From: Eubacteriaceae bacterium
Lineage (GTDB): Bacteria; Bacillota; Clostridia; Oscillospirales; Acutalibacteraceae
Assembly: GCA_021770095.1 (NCBI GenBank)
Contig: JAETRQ010000013.1
Location: 1-51,538 of the forward strand
DNA: 51,538 nucleotides
Reading direction: 5' to 3'
Each line of letters opens with the position of its first letter. Within the stretch, counting starts at the first letter, position 1. The position numbers and the translations under genes are program-made. A model generated the notes under the pieces. It did not search any database and was not told the origin of the DNA. It saw nothing but the letters and a program-made list of their open reading frames with translations. This document shows, in pieces, positions 1 through 8,082 of this stretch.

Positions 1-115
1 GCTGCTTGAAATAGTAATGCGATGTCAAACTTCAGTGCCGACTTTCAGTCGGCGAGCCAGTAGGCGGCCCTTATAGGGCCTGTGCAAACCACCAGTTCAA
101 CTGGTGGTTATGATT
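1..115. repeat. Cluster of three hairpins, likely IS200/IS605-type end remnant
   Basis: Three inverted repeats lie in tandem: GCCGAC/GTCGGC at 37-53, GGCCC/GGGCC at 66-80, and AACCACCAGTT/AACTGGTGGTT at 87-109. Dense subterminal hairpins of this kind are typical of IS200/IS605 ends, and a hairpin-rich leader also precedes the IS200-type transposase at the right edge of the window. No transposase is visible here, so this may be an end fragment, a derived non-autonomous element or simply a structured intergenic region. Confidence 0.4.
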
Positions 116-137
116 TCGTTTCGCAACAAACGGAGCC

Positions 138-203
138 TGCGTTTCCGCAACACAACACATACCACACTTTTTTACCAAAGTCCAGACCAAATAAAAATTT
201 TAC
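138..203. repeat. Left-end repeat of integrative element, copy 1
   Basis: This roughly 66-bp sequence recurs with few differences at 23504-23569. In both places it lies shortly upstream of a copy of the 29-bp putative att sequence. I read it as the conserved integrase-distal end of an integrative element, here belonging to an element that continues off the left edge of the window. It contains no gene. Confidence 0.5.
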
Positions 204-283
204 CTTTTTATTATGAGCGAAGCGAATAACAAGGTTCTCGGGACCCATTCAAATTTATAATTTTGTAATGAGTGAGGTTCTCA

Positions 284-312
284 TATTGTTCGTCATCAGA
301 TTTTGAGGTAGG
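284..312 (+). other. Putative attachment site, copy A
   Basis: This is one of four copies of a 29-bp sequence whose consensus core is CACCAAATTTTGAGGTAGG; this copy has CATCAGATTTTGAGGTAGG. It lies between the left-end repeat and the sugar operon promoter. The next 18 bp also match copy B at 12205, so A and B share about 45 similar bases. Unlike B, C and D it does not form a terminator hairpin with its right flank. Confidence 0.5.
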
Positions 313-390
313 GGTGGTTTAAATTCTGAGGGGGGTGTATTGATTTTTTAATAATGGTATTTAAACATAATAAGTGAATTAAGATAATAA

Positions 391-419
391 TTGACATGTT
401 ATTTAGATGCGTGTATAAT
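391..419 (+). promoter_or_regulatory. Sigma-A-type promoter of the sugar operon
   Basis: A perfect TTGACA (391-396) and a perfect TATAAT (414-419) are separated by exactly 17 bp. The promoter points at the ROK regulator gene and presumably drives the whole co-directional run to 12.15 kb. Confidence 0.85.
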
Positions 420-448
420 AACTTATAACACCCCGTGTGATAAGTTAT
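418..448 (+). promoter_or_regulatory. Probable ROK repressor operator
   Basis: Arms ATAACTTATAACAC (418-431) and GTGTGATAAGTTAT (435-448) form an inverted repeat with 13 of 14 positions complementary and a 3-bp centre. It overlaps the end of the -10 box and covers the expected transcription start, the usual place for a repressor site. The first downstream gene encodes a ROK-family repressor, so autoregulation is the simple reading. Confidence 0.75.
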
Positions 449-456
449 AGGGAGGT

Positions 457-1431
457 ATGATTTTGGTTGAACAGGATACTTTGAAAAACATAAGAAATAA
501 AAATCTTTCCGATATTTTGCAAGTGCTTCGTGATAAAGGTGTCTGTAGTTTATCGGAACTTACGGAAAACACTGACGGAGGTCTTACTACTGTTAAAAAA
601 TGTGTTTTTCAGGCGATGGACTATGGAATGATTATTGAGGGGGATATTGCTGATTCGACAGGCGGACGAAAGGCAAAGCAATATCTTATTAATGAGCAAT
701 ATCAATATTTTTTATTCCTTGTTATAGATAACAACGATTTGATTTTTAAAATTAATAATTTTAAATTTGAATGTGTTGAAAGTTATTCGGCTCATTTTGA
801 AATGAGTGAATTTTTCGGGACTGTTTGCAGGAATATAGATAAAATCATCAGCAAATATGATTTGGGAACTATTTGCTTATCCATGCCGTGTGTAGTTAAG
901 GACGGAGTAATTTTAGATTGGTATTATAATCCTAAACTCAATGGCTTTGATTTGAAATCCGCTCTTGAAAACAAATACGGACTTAACATAATAATTCAAA
1001 ATGATATGAAACTGACAGTTCTTGGAGAAAGTACAAAAGACAGACAGAATACTAAAAATATTATCACAATGCAGTTTGGTCACAACGGTATTGGTGTTGG
1101 TGAAATGGCAAACGGACATTTGCTTGAGGGCAGTGCAGGCTTTGCAGGTGAAGTTGGTTTTATCAATGATTTGCGTAAAAATATAATGAGCATTTCATAT
1201 CCTGCAAAAATTGTCAGGAATGCCATTGTGTATTTAAATCCTGAAGTTATTGTATTTTACAAGTCAGACAGACAGAATCAGTTTAAAGAAATATTTGACA
1301 AAGCAGTTGCAGGTTTGCCTTATTACGCTGTACCGAGATTTGAAATATCAAATGACTATGATAACAGCATAATTGCAGGATTGATATTCTTAATAAACAA
1401 ATATGGATATTTTAAGAAAGCAGAGGAATAA
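457..1431 (+). CDS. ROK-family transcriptional repressor
   Basis: Residues about 15-80 form a winged helix-turn-helix and the rest is a ROK (sugar-kinase-like) fold. The stretch with GHNGIGVG and AGEVGF near residues 210-238 matches the ROK glycine signature. The CxCGxxGCxE zinc motif of many ROK kinases is absent, which favours a sensor rather than a kinase. The protein should sense a sugar or its phosphate and release the palindrome at 418-448. Start choice: GGAGG at 451-455 abuts the ATG at 457, which is too close, while the in-frame TTG at 463 has a 7-nt spacing and is the more likely start. The transporter gene follows after 2 nt, so this is the first gene of the operon. Confidence 0.85.
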   Translation: MILVEQDTLKNIRNKNLSDILQVLRDKGVCSLSELTENTDGGLTTVKKCVFQAMDYGMIIEGDIADSTGGRKAKQYLINEQYQYFLFLVIDNNDLIFKINNFKFECVESYSAHFEMSEFFGTVCRNIDKIISKYDLGTICLSMPCVVKDGVILDWYYNPKLNGFDLKSALENKYGLNIIIQNDMKLTVLGESTKDRQNTKNIITMQFGHNGIGVGEMANGHLLEGSAGFAGEVGFINDLRKNIMSISYPAKIVRNAIVYLNPEVIVFYKSDRQNQFKEIFDKAVAGLPYYAVPRFEISNDYDNSIIAGLIFLINKYGYFKKAEE

Positions 1432-1433
1432 AA

Positions 1434-2993
1434 ATGAGTAAACCATTAAAAGATAAAACCTTTAGAGAAATACTTGCATTTTCCTTGATTCCATTTGGCA
1501 CAAGTACCATTTACGGTATTATGGGAACGGCACTTAATCTTTATTTTACGGATGTTCTTGGGCTGTCACTTGCAATGACAAGTATCATATTATCTGCAAC
1601 AAGAATATGGGATGCTGTTAACGACCCGTTAATGGGAATGCTTGTGGATAAAACACATACAAAAATGGGTAAATGCAGACCGTACATATTATGGATGACA
1701 GCACCGGTAATTTTAGCAACAGCGTTGCTTTTTGCACCGGTTAATTTCGGTCAGAAGGGCAATTTTATTTATGCAATAATTGCTTACCTTATTTATTACA
1801 CGGTTTATACTGCGCTTGATATTCCTTATCAGGGTCTAGCACCGCTTGTATTCCCTGAAGATAAAAAGAGAGTTAAGGCTCTTTCTTTCAGTAATATAAT
1901 CGGCTCGCTCGGTTCAGTTCTGCCCTCACTGTTATTTTTCACAATTGCAGGCTTATGGGGAAGAGAAAACCAGAGTATGGGCTATTTCAGCGCTGCACTT
2001 ATTTTTGCCATTCTCGGCGGTATACCGATGATTTTTGCCTCTTTCGGCATAAAGGAAAAGGTGTACATTCCTCCTAAAAAGGAAAAATATATTGACGGCT
2101 TAAAAATTGTATTCAAGGATAAAAAATTTGTCTGCCTTGTTGTAGCATTCTTCTTTTCTGCTCTTGTAAATATGGGTGCAATGTTTCTGCCTTATTTTGC
2201 AAAATGGAATTGTGCAGGCGTTATTCCGATAGATGAGCTTTGTGCGTGGATAAAAAATACAATCGGTCTTGATGTTCAGCTGACAAGTGAAGGCTTGCTT
2301 ACACCTCTTCTTCAGGTCGGCAGCGGTGCATCTTATATGCTGTCTATGGCACTTGTTCCGTTATTCCTCAAAAAAATGGATAAAAAAACCTTGCTGATAG
2401 GTACATCTGTTTTCGGTATTATTGCAGATATTGCCTGTTTTATTATCGGTGTTTGGATTATTCCTTATAATACTGTGGCAGGGGCGGTTACCTATACAAT
2501 TTTAAGATTTTTTACCAACTTCCCAATTGGTATTATGACTGTACTGTTTGCCGCAATGTTCTCAGATGTAATTGATGATATAGAAATGAGAACAGGCAAA
2601 AGACTGGAAGGTACAGTGTTCTCATTCAGAAGTCTGCTGAATAAATTAGCAATCGCAGTGGGTAATGTTCTTATGCTCGCGGTTGTTGATAATTTCGGCT
2701 ATGATGCTGATGTTATGTCTAAAATCACAAATAATCTCGCAAAGCCGCTTATTGAAAGTACAACAAAAGCTTCAATTGTCGGCGATGTTAACTATACTAC
2801 GCTTTTGAATGTAATCTTTTTTATGCTTACTGCATTTGGTGCAGTGGGTCTTATCCTACAAGTTATTCCTATGCTGTTCTACAAATTTGATGAAAAGGCA
2901 CAAGAGGGTAAATTAAAAGCATTCCGTGAGGAAAAGGAAAAAAGAGAAATTGAGGAACTGAATGCTCTGGCAGAAAGCCAGCAAGGAGTTTGA
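1434..2993 (+). CDS. GPH-family sugar:cation symporter (MFS)
   Basis: This 519-residue polytopic membrane protein belongs to the glycoside-pentoside-hexuronide (MelB-like) branch of the MFS. Visible features are about 12 hydrophobic segments, the early motif WDAVNDPLMGMLVDKT after TM2, and the later DDIEMRTGKRLEGTVFS stretch typical of the family. It probably imports an oligosaccharide or glycoside with Na+ or H+ across the cytoplasmic membrane, supplying the cytoplasmic glycosidases downstream. It starts 2 nt after the ROK gene stop. An unusual long loop lies near residues 255-285. The C-terminal tail is charged and Glu/Lys-rich. The substrate cannot be read from sequence. Confidence 0.85.
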   Translation: MSKPLKDKTFREILAFSLIPFGTSTIYGIMGTALNLYFTDVLGLSLAMTSIILSATRIWDAVNDPLMGMLVDKTHTKMGKCRPYILWMTAPVILATALLFAPVNFGQKGNFIYAIIAYLIYYTVYTALDIPYQGLAPLVFPEDKKRVKALSFSNIIGSLGSVLPSLLFFTIAGLWGRENQSMGYFSAALIFAILGGIPMIFASFGIKEKVYIPPKKEKYIDGLKIVFKDKKFVCLVVAFFFSALVNMGAMFLPYFAKWNCAGVIPIDELCAWIKNTIGLDVQLTSEGLLTPLLQVGSGASYMLSMALVPLFLKKMDKKTLLIGTSVFGIIADIACFIIGVWIIPYNTVAGAVTYTILRFFTNFPIGIMTVLFAAMFSDVIDDIEMRTGKRLEGTVFSFRSLLNKLAIAVGNVLMLAVVDNFGYDADVMSKITNNLAKPLIESTTKASIVGDVNYTTLLNVIFFMLTAFGAVGLILQVIPMLFYKFDEKAQEGKLKAFREEKEKREIEELNALAESQQGV

Positions 2994-3000
2994 TTGTAAA

Positions 3001-4338
3001 ATGAAAAAAGTTATGGTAATCATTCTTTGTATTGTATTCATAATCGGAATTGCAGCTGCCGGTTTTGCCGGTTATGAGTATACAAATTTAATTGACGAAA
3101 CAGAAATGCAGACATTTGAAACCAATAATGATACTTTCAAGGTTGCAGTTATTTCAGACACACAACTTGCTCCGACTGAACAGGATTTGGAAAAAGAGCC
3201 TGAAAAGGATTCTGTAAATTATAGTGTTCATATACAAAATCTGAAAAAGACATTGACGGTTATAAAAAACAATGATGCCGATATGATTTTATTTGCAGGG
3301 GATATAGGTGATTTAGGTACACGCTTTGCCTTTCAGACCTATGTTGATGCAATTGATGAGGTGTTTGGTAATGACAAGCCGATTGTGCAAACCATTATGG
3401 GCAATCACGATTTCTGGAATAAAAATGTTTTTACAGCAATCAATCATATAAAAGCGTTTGAAGATATTATGGAGCAATCCCCTTGGACACATTATGTTGT
3501 AAACGGGTATCATTTTATCGGTGCGTCACCGAATTACGGCAGTATGAAAAGCGGTTACAGAATAACGGCTAAATGGCTTGATAAGGAACTTGAAAAAGCA
3601 AGTTCCGACTCGGACGGCAAACCAATTTTTGTTATGACTCACAATCAGCCGATGAACACCAGCTACGGCAGTGAGGATTGGGGAGATAAATCCCTTAACA
3701 AAGTTTTGTCAAAATATCCGAATGTTGTCAATTTCAGTGGTCACGTACATTATTCACTCCTTGATGAGCGTTCAATATGGCAGGATGAATATACTGTTAT
3801 CAATACGCAGTCCCTTTCCTATACCGAGTTGGAACAGGGCAAGGATAACGGAACGATTCCGCCGAATGCAAATGCTACGCCAATGGGATATATTTTGGAA
3901 TTTTCAAATCATTCAATTGACATTTATCGAATGAATTTTGCTGACGGAAATATGGGATGTGAAGAAAAGGCAGATATGCTGTGGAGTCTCCCTATCCCTT
4001 ATGAAAATAATGGCAAGTATACCTTTGATTCAAGAAAAGCAGAAAATAAAGCACCTGTTATAAGCGATACCACAGGAACAGCAGTAATAAATATTGATAA
4101 ACTTGTTTTATCATTCGCAGCAGGTACAGATGATGATTTTGTTCATTCCTACAAGGTTGTAATTGATGATAAGCAAACAAAATATTTCTTCAGTGATTTT
4201 TATAACGGAATTAATACTATGAAGGATACAGTTGAGCTTGAACTTGAAAACGATGGCAGTGCACACATTTATAAAATCTATGCAGTAGATAGCTGGGGTG
4301 AGGAAAGTGAAAACTGCATAACAATCAAGAATAAATAA
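3001..4338 (+). CDS. Membrane-anchored calcineurin-like metallophosphoesterase
   Basis: The 445-residue protein begins with MKK and one hydrophobic segment (residues about 4-24), so it is exported or anchored by an uncleaved signal. The metallophosphoesterase motifs are all present in order: SDTQ, FAGDIGD, MGNHDFW, MTHNQ and FSGHVHYS, which would bind two metal ions. A C-terminal beta-rich region (about residues 350-445) resembles an Ig-like or FN3-like add-on. The start at 3001 follows the symporter stop at 2993 and has a nearby GGAG; an upstream in-frame ATG at 2962 lies inside the symporter gene. Its position in a glycan operon suggests removal of phosphate from glycans or sugar phosphates outside the cell, but the substrate is unknown. 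Confidence 0.8.
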   Translation: MKKVMVIILCIVFIIGIAAAGFAGYEYTNLIDETEMQTFETNNDTFKVAVISDTQLAPTEQDLEKEPEKDSVNYSVHIQNLKKTLTVIKNNDADMILFAGDIGDLGTRFAFQTYVDAIDEVFGNDKPIVQTIMGNHDFWNKNVFTAINHIKAFEDIMEQSPWTHYVVNGYHFIGASPNYGSMKSGYRITAKWLDKELEKASSDSDGKPIFVMTHNQPMNTSYGSEDWGDKSLNKVLSKYPNVVNFSGHVHYSLLDERSIWQDEYTVINTQSLSYTELEQGKDNGTIPPNANATPMGYILEFSNHSIDIYRMNFADGNMGCEEKADMLWSLPIPYENNGKYTFDSRKAENKAPVISDTTGTAVINIDKLVLSFAAGTDDDFVHSYKVVIDDKQTKYFFSDFYNGINTMKDTVELELENDGSAHIYKIYAVDSWGEESENCITIKNK

Positions 4339-4340
4339 TT

Positions 4341-6011
4341 ATGAATGAGAGAAAATTTATGAATATATCATTTAAGCTTAAATATGAGGCAAACGGAAAA
4401 CAGTTTACTGCAAATTCTGTTTACACAGAGCACTTTTCATTAAATGTTAAAGATGCTGATAATAAATTAAATGTAAGCATTGCTCCGAAAACAGAAATTA
4501 AAATAACTGAATTCACTGTTAAAATTCCTTACAGCTTTAACGCTGATGACAGAATTTTTGTTAATGGTTATCAGAGCTGGACGGACAGCTATGAGTATAC
4601 ACCTGACGGGCAAATGCAGGAGTTTTCAAAATTGACTGAATTTTTAGTTACCAAATCACCACTGAAGTATATTGGATTCAGTAAATCGGGTGATACCCTT
4701 TTTCATAAATTTCCACGAAAAAGCGGTATATTCTATGGCTGGTCCTATGCTTATGTAAGAAACGGAAACAAGATTGATATTTTTGGCTCTTTAAGTGAAC
4801 GAAGCGGTTACACAATCATAACTTTTGATACCGAAAACAGTTGTATATATATCAGCAAGGATTTAGAGGGTGTAACCTTTAATAATGAAACCGAGCTACT
4901 ATCATTTGCTTTTATCAGTGATGAATATAATAAAGCCTTTGATTTATATTTTGAGCAGATGGGTATTCAGTGCCGTGAAAACAAAAGAAGAACTGGCTAC
5001 ACTACCTGGTATAACTATTATGGCAATGTAAATGAACAGGTTGTTTTGCGTGATTTGAACAGTATTTCAAAGCTGGATACAAAGATTGATTGTTTTCAGA
5101 TTGACGACGGTTATCAAAATGCAATCGGTGATTGGCTTGATACAGATAAAAAGAAATTTCCAAGCGGTATGAAAAGCCTTGCAGACAATATTCATAAAAA
5201 TGGTATGGTTGCAGGACTTTGGCTTGCTCCCTTTGCAGGTACTATATCATCAAAACTTTACAGGGAGCATAAGGACTGGTTTGTTAAGGATAAAAACGGT
5301 AAGCCTTACAAAACAGGTCACAACTGGGGCGGATTTTATTCGCTTGATATTTACAACCCTGATGTTCGTGCGTATCTGAAACGTGTTTTTGATGTTGTGC
5401 TTAACGACTGGGGTTATGATTTGGTAAAACTTGATTTCCTCTATGGTGCGTGCGTTCTTCCTATGCACAACAAATCAAGGGGAGAGATTATGTGTGATGC
5501 AATGGATTTACTCTGTGAATGCTGCGGCGACAAATTGATTTTAGGCTGTGGTGTTCCGTTAATGCCTGCATTCGGTAAGGTGGATTACTGCCGTATAGGC
5601 TCGGATATTTCCCTTGGCTGGAAACCGAGAAAGCACGCAATCCGTGAAGAGGTATCCACCACACACGCAGTGTGCAACACAATATTCAGACGCCATCTTG
5701 ACGGCAGAGCCTGGATGAATGATCCGGATGTATTCCTTTTGCGTGATAAGAATATTAAAACAGATTTTGCACAAAGAAAATTGCTTGCAAAAATCAATTC
5801 AACCTTTGGCAGTCTGCTGTTTATTTCGGATAATATTGATGAATACAGCGATGAACAGCTTGATGTTTTAAAAGATACATTTGCACAAAAGGATATAAAA
5901 ATTCACCGTGCTGAATTTGTTCAGCCTGATATTGTGAAAATAGAATATACTGAAAATGGTGCGGATTACAAGTTTAAATTCAACATCCAAACAGGAGAAC
6001 TTTATTCCTGA
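4341..6011 (+). CDS. GH36-like alpha-galactosidase-type glycoside hydrolase
   Basis: A beta-rich N-terminal domain (about residues 1-210) is followed by a TIM barrel with clan GH-D motifs. FQIDDGYQ follows the third strand, KLDFLYGA carries the probable nucleophile Asp, and CRIGSDIS carries the probable acid/base Asp. This fits retaining hydrolysis of alpha-galactosides or related alpha-N-acetylgalactosaminides. No signal peptide is seen, so it should act in the cytoplasm on imported oligosaccharide. The ATG at 4341 is 2 nt after the previous stop; an in-frame ATG at 4359 with GAGAG upstream is an alternative start. At 556 residues it is shorter than classical GH36 enzymes of about 720, mainly in the N-terminal domain. 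Confidence 0.8.
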   Translation: MNERKFMNISFKLKYEANGKQFTANSVYTEHFSLNVKDADNKLNVSIAPKTEIKITEFTVKIPYSFNADDRIFVNGYQSWTDSYEYTPDGQMQEFSKLTEFLVTKSPLKYIGFSKSGDTLFHKFPRKSGIFYGWSYAYVRNGNKIDIFGSLSERSGYTIITFDTENSCIYISKDLEGVTFNNETELLSFAFISDEYNKAFDLYFEQMGIQCRENKRRTGYTTWYNYYGNVNEQVVLRDLNSISKLDTKIDCFQIDDGYQNAIGDWLDTDKKKFPSGMKSLADNIHKNGMVAGLWLAPFAGTISSKLYREHKDWFVKDKNGKPYKTGHNWGGFYSLDIYNPDVRAYLKRVFDVVLNDWGYDLVKLDFLYGACVLPMHNKSRGEIMCDAMDLLCECCGDKLILGCGVPLMPAFGKVDYCRIGSDISLGWKPRKHAIREEVSTTHAVCNTIFRRHLDGRAWMNDPDVFLLRDKNIKTDFAQRKLLAKINSTFGSLLFISDNIDEYSDEQLDVLKDTFAQKDIKIHRAEFVQPDIVKIEYTENGADYKFKFNIQTGELYS

Positions 6012-6027
6012 GTTTAAGGAGATATGT

Positions 6028-8079
6028 ATGAAAAAGGTAATCGTAGTCTCAAAAACACATCTTGATTTAGGCTTTACCGACTATGCGGAAAATATCAGGC
6101 AAAAATACTTGAACACCTTTATACCTGATGCCATCAGCTTGGCTGAAAGTGTAAACACAGCAGATAAAAAATATTTTGTGTGGACAACAGGTTCATGGCT
6201 TTTAAAGGAAATGCTTCAAAATGCAGATGATGTGCAGAAAGAAAAACTTATAAATGCAATTAAAAACGGCAATATTGTACCTCATGCAATGCCTTTTACA
6301 ACACATTCCGAATTGCTCGATTATGATACCTTTGATTACGGACTTTCCATAGTTGATGCACTTGACGAAATTAGGGGCAGAAAAACAGTGGCAGCAAAAA
6401 TGACAGATGTTCCCGGTCACACAAAGGGCATTGTTAAACTCCTTGCTGAGCACGGAATAAAGCTTTTACATATTGGCGTTAACGGTGTATCAGCTATGCC
6501 TGATGTGCCTGAAAGTTTTTTGTGGAAGGACGGCAATGCTGAAATTATTGTTATTTATTCAGGTGATTACGGCGGAGCATTTAAATGTGATTTTATGGAT
6601 GAGGTTTTGTATTTTGACCATACGCTTGATAATCACGGTGCACCGTCACCAAGAAAAGTTATGGAAAAATTTGGCAAAATTCAGTCGCTGTTTCCTGATT
6701 GTGAAGTTACAGCAGGCACAATGGATGATTTTGTCGATATTATCTGGGAACATAAGGATAAACTGCCTGTTTTTGAGGGCGAAATTGGTGACACCTGGAT
6801 TCACGGTGCGGCCTCTGACCCTTATAAATCTGCTGCATTGCGTGAACTTATGCATTTAAAGCGTAAATGGCTGAATGATGGCAGTATGCAAAGAAACAGT
6901 GATGAGTATATTGGTTTTTCGGACGCCCTGCTTTGCATTGCTGAGCATACCTGCGGTATGGATGCCAAAACACATTTTGCTGATTATGAAAATTACCTGA
7001 AGCCTGATTTCCAAAAAGCAAGAAAAATGGATGTTGTATCCGTAAAGCATCCTTTCAGAGATTTTCCTTATAATATTCTAAACATAATAAACAAAGTTAA
7101 AGACGGCAGAAAAAATTATGCCTACAGTATTATTGAAAAAAGCTGGACAGAGCAGAGAGATTATATAAATAAAGCAGTTGATGCATTGTCGGCAAGTCAC
7201 AAACAGCAAGCAAAATCTGCCCTTAAAAGGCTGATGCCTGAAAGTATAGCTGATGTATCAGCATATCAACCGTACAGTAAGCCTGTAAAATTTTCCGATT
7301 TTGAATTTGAACTGAATGAATACGGCGGAATCGGTGCGTTTACATATAAAGGCAACGAAGTCATAAAGAAAAATAAGAGCGCTTTATTTGAATATCGTGT
7401 ATACACAAGCCGTGATTATGATTTTTGGTTTAAGCACTATGCACGCAATATGGATAAAAATGCCGTTTGGGGCTATCCCGATTTCGGCAGACCATTACTA
7501 AAATGTGTTGACGGAAAATATCCTGAGGGTCGCTTTTATTATAAGATGGACAGTGCTTTTGTAAGTGAAGATAACGAATATATAAAAGTGTTTGCAAATC
7601 TTAAATGCGAAAGTGCTGTATGTGAAAAGGCAGGTGCTCCAAGGGATGTTCAGATTGTTTATACGTTAAATGGTAACGGACTAAAATTTGATGTTTTGTG
7701 GTGCGGGAAGGATGCAAACCGACTGACGGAAGCTGTTTTCCTGCATTTGTATCCAAATACTGCTGATTTCAGTATGGTCAAACTTGGCAGTCAAATAAAT
7801 TATGAAAGCACTGTGTCAATGGGCGGCAGAAATCTACATGCAGTTGAAAAGTGCATTATGAAAAATAATTTCGGAAATTTTGATATTGTTAATTATCATT
7901 CACCGCTTATATCAATCGGTAAAGGTAAAATTCTTGAATATGATAATAAAATTGAAAATATAGAGAAAGATGGGATTTCCTATGTTCTTTATAACAATGT
8001 ATGGGGCACAAATTTTCCGCTTTGGTATGAGGATAATGCCTGTTTTACATTTGAAATCAAAATGAATAACAAGGATTAG
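6028..8079 (+). CDS. GH38-like / DUF5054 glycosidase
   Basis: The protein of 683 residues starts at the ATG with AAGGAG six bases upstream; a longer frame open from 5956 overlaps the GH36 gene and lacks a ribosome site. The N-terminal KTHLDLGFTD is the zinc-binding His-x-Asp motif of the GH38 alpha-mannosidase fold. MTDVPGHTKGI near residue 130 sits where the family has its nucleophile Asp. The N-terminal barrel (about residues 1-250) is followed by a helical bundle and a large beta-sandwich from about residue 400, the usual GH38 layout. The best family label is DUF5054, an uncharacterised GH38 relative. No signal peptide is seen. Alpha-mannosidase activity is plausible but unproven. Confidence 0.7.
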   Translation: MKKVIVVSKTHLDLGFTDYAENIRQKYLNTFIPDAISLAESVNTADKKYFVWTTGSWLLKEMLQNADDVQKEKLINAIKNGNIVPHAMPFTTHSELLDYDTFDYGLSIVDALDEIRGRKTVAAKMTDVPGHTKGIVKLLAEHGIKLLHIGVNGVSAMPDVPESFLWKDGNAEIIVIYSGDYGGAFKCDFMDEVLYFDHTLDNHGAPSPRKVMEKFGKIQSLFPDCEVTAGTMDDFVDIIWEHKDKLPVFEGEIGDTWIHGAASDPYKSAALRELMHLKRKWLNDGSMQRNSDEYIGFSDALLCIAEHTCGMDAKTHFADYENYLKPDFQKARKMDVVSVKHPFRDFPYNILNIINKVKDGRKNYAYSIIEKSWTEQRDYINKAVDALSASHKQQAKSALKRLMPESIADVSAYQPYSKPVKFSDFEFELNEYGGIGAFTYKGNEVIKKNKSALFEYRVYTSRDYDFWFKHYARNMDKNAVWGYPDFGRPLLKCVDGKYPEGRFYYKMDSAFVSEDNEYIKVFANLKCESAVCEKAGAPRDVQIVYTLNGNGLKFDVLWCGKDANRLTEAVFLHLYPNTADFSMVKLGSQINYESTVSMGGRNLHAVEKCIMKNNFGNFDIVNYHSPLISIGKGKILEYDNKIENIEKDGISYVLYNNVWGTNFPLWYEDNACFTFEIKMNNKD

Positions 8080-8082
8080 CTT

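Noticed and set aside
2962-3000. Upstream in-frame ATG as start of the phosphoesterase
   Set aside because: It lies inside the symporter gene and would add residues before the signal segment. The ATG at 3001 gives a normal signal sequence.
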